Both the position numbers and the translations under genes were made by a program. Below, one piece after another: positions 62,952-64,000 of a DNA stretch of 64,000 bases (position 1 is its first letter; every line of letters begins with the position of its first letter). The stretch is from Bacteroides cellulosilyticus (GTDB taxonomy: Bacteria; Bacteroidota; Bacteroidia; Bacteroidales; Bacteroidaceae), in assembly GCF_020091405.1 (NCBI RefSeq), contig NZ_CP081903.1, forward strand, positions 6,386,501-6,450,500, given 5' to 3'. Below the pieces are notes generated by a model that saw nothing but the letters and a program-made list of their open reading frames with translations, had not been told where the DNA came from and made no database searches.

Positions 62952-64000
62952 TTAGAATTCAAGTCCCAGGCTGAGTGAGTAAGTACGCGGACGGGGATAG
63001 AAAGAAGAATCCATTCCACTCGGAACCTCCGGATCAACACCCGAATACTTGGTTATGCAAAATACGTTTTGCACCATGACACTGGCATTCAAACTGAGCC
63101 AGCGGCATACACGGCCAAAGTTGTAGGATAGTGACAGGTTATCCATTTTCAGGAATGAGCCGTTCTCCACATAATAGTCCGATAAGTGCTGGCGGCTTTG
63201 GAAACCGGTATTCAGATAACTGCTGTGCAGATTATTCAACTGGAATGAGTTATAGCTCATCGTCTCCCAGGCACCGGTGTTCATAGCCATACCGTTATAT
63301 ACGTAATTCCCCACATTGGCACGAAGACTGGTGCTCAGCGTCCACTTCTTATAGTTCAGCGAAGTACTGAAGCCGAAGATAAAGTCGGGTGTAGGTGATT
63401 TATAGCGATAAAGGTCACCTGAGTTTATCTCACCGTCATTGTTCAGGTCGGCATAAGCTCCCTCGATGGGTTTGCCGGTTTCGGCATCGTAAAGCTGTTT
63501 ATAGACGTAGAACATATAAGGTTCGTAGCCTTCGCTCAACACCTGCACATTTTGTCCGTCAATGGAGGCACCGGCCGAGATGTTGGTGGCAGCACCACCT
63601 TCTACCAGAGAGAGGTTCTTGACTTTCATCTTTTGCCAGGTCATGTTGAAGCTGACATCCCAGTTCCAGTTCTTGCTTTGAATGGGGCTGGCGTTCAGGG
63701 AAACTTCAATACCCTGACTATCTACATTACCCACATTGGTCAGGATATTCTTATCGAAATTAGTACCGGCGGGAGAGGCAACAGTAGCCAACAGGTCCTT
63801 GGTCTGGCGGGTATAGTAATCAAAGCTACCGGTAATACGGTCTTCAAGGAAGCCAAAATCAAAACCGGCATTCCAGGCGGTAGTAGTCTCCCATTTCAAA
63901 TTAGAGACGTATGCCTCAGGGCGGTAGGTGGTGATGTACTGATTTCCGAACTGTGCTTCCGCCCCACTCTGGCTGGCTGTATAAACGGGCAGGTAATTAT
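62952..64000 (-). CDS. SusC-like TonB-dependent transporter, C-terminal part (cut by window edge)
   Basis: About 350 codons of the C-terminal barrel of a SusC protein are visible; the frame is open through base 64000, so the N-terminus lies outside the window. The barrel strands, the NNDGEINSGDLYRYKSPTPDFIFG block and the final aromatic ending (TYSLSLGLEF) are typical. It pairs with the SusD gene 29 bp downstream and should import galacto-oligosaccharides. Its promoter and regulator are not in the window. Confidence 0.92.
   Translation of the reverse strand, partial: NYLPVYTASQSGAEAQFGNQYITTYRPEAYVSNLKWETTTAWNAGFDFGFLEDRITGSFDYYTRQTKDLLATVASPAGTNFDKNILTNVGNVDSQGIEVSLNASPIQSKNWNWDVSFNMTWQKMKVKNLSLVEGGAATNISAGASIDGQNVQVLSEGYEPYMFYVYKQLYDAETGKPIEGAYADLNNDGEINSGDLYRYKSPTPDFIFGFSTSLNYKKWTLSTSLRANVGNYVYNGMAMNTGAWETMSYNSFQLNNLHSSYLNTGFQSRQHLSDYYVENGSFLKMDNLSLSYNFGRVCRWLSLNASVMVQNVFCITKYSGVDPEVPSGMDSSFYPRPRTYSLSLGLEF

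Overview
The window is chromosomal DNA from a gut Bacteroides (order Bacteroidales); the species cannot be fixed from the sequence alone. The evidence is two SusC/SusD-type polysaccharide loci, a SusE/SusF pair, many lipoprotein signals, and the Bacteroidales -7 promoter element TAnnTTTG in front of at least seventeen transcription units. There is no rRNA, CRISPR array, integrase or intact insertion sequence.

Layout. 1-10.7 kb, mostly minus strand: a PAP2 phosphatase fragment at the edge, an LTA-synthase-like sulfatase, a transaldolase-like aldolase, a DedA / DUF47 / Pit phosphate-transport cluster, a decayed beta-propeller lipoprotein next to an intact one, a TPR-membrane-HTH protein and a two-domain ModF-like ATPase. 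10.8-12.1 kb: a DUF6132-like protein with a DoxD/DoxA protein. 12.2-15.2 kb: the DUF4286 - ruvC - pullulanase operon, divergent from tRNA-Ala(GGC). 15.5-29.8 kb is ordinary housekeeping: TonB, pheS, an MFS transporter, nth, pgk, a porin, glutaminase, a TPR protein, maf, a KdsC-like phosphatase, a DUF2520 protein, a nitroreductase and a GNAT protein.

29.8-51.8 kb is a starch-type locus. susC-susD-susE-susF are followed by an unexpected GH53 galactanase, a SusA-like neopullulanase with a chimeric N-terminus, an esterase fused to an EreA/ChaN-like domain, and a serine protease interrupted by one in-frame UGA. A separate operon encodes a multidomain GH13 amylase and a GH133-type debranching enzyme. 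The amylase operon and the susC operon carry almost the same 14-bp palindrome (TGCAAACGRTTGCA), 54 and 55 bp upstream of their -7 elements, so they are probably co-regulated by one LacI-like factor encoded elsewhere. 52.5-56.1 kb holds a deleted Fic gene and two AAA ATPases. 56-64 kb is a beta-1,4-galactan locus (SusC fragment, SusD, SusE-like, GH53, GH2).

The least explained structure lies between genes. Short tandem arrays with strict periods of 11 or 22 bp (six loci) or 7 bp (four loci) recur across the window. Their unit sequences differ from locus to locus, but the period does not. Several are built as an array, a loop and the inverted array; one forms a perfect 34-bp-arm hairpin. These arrays and the shared operator are the main leads.
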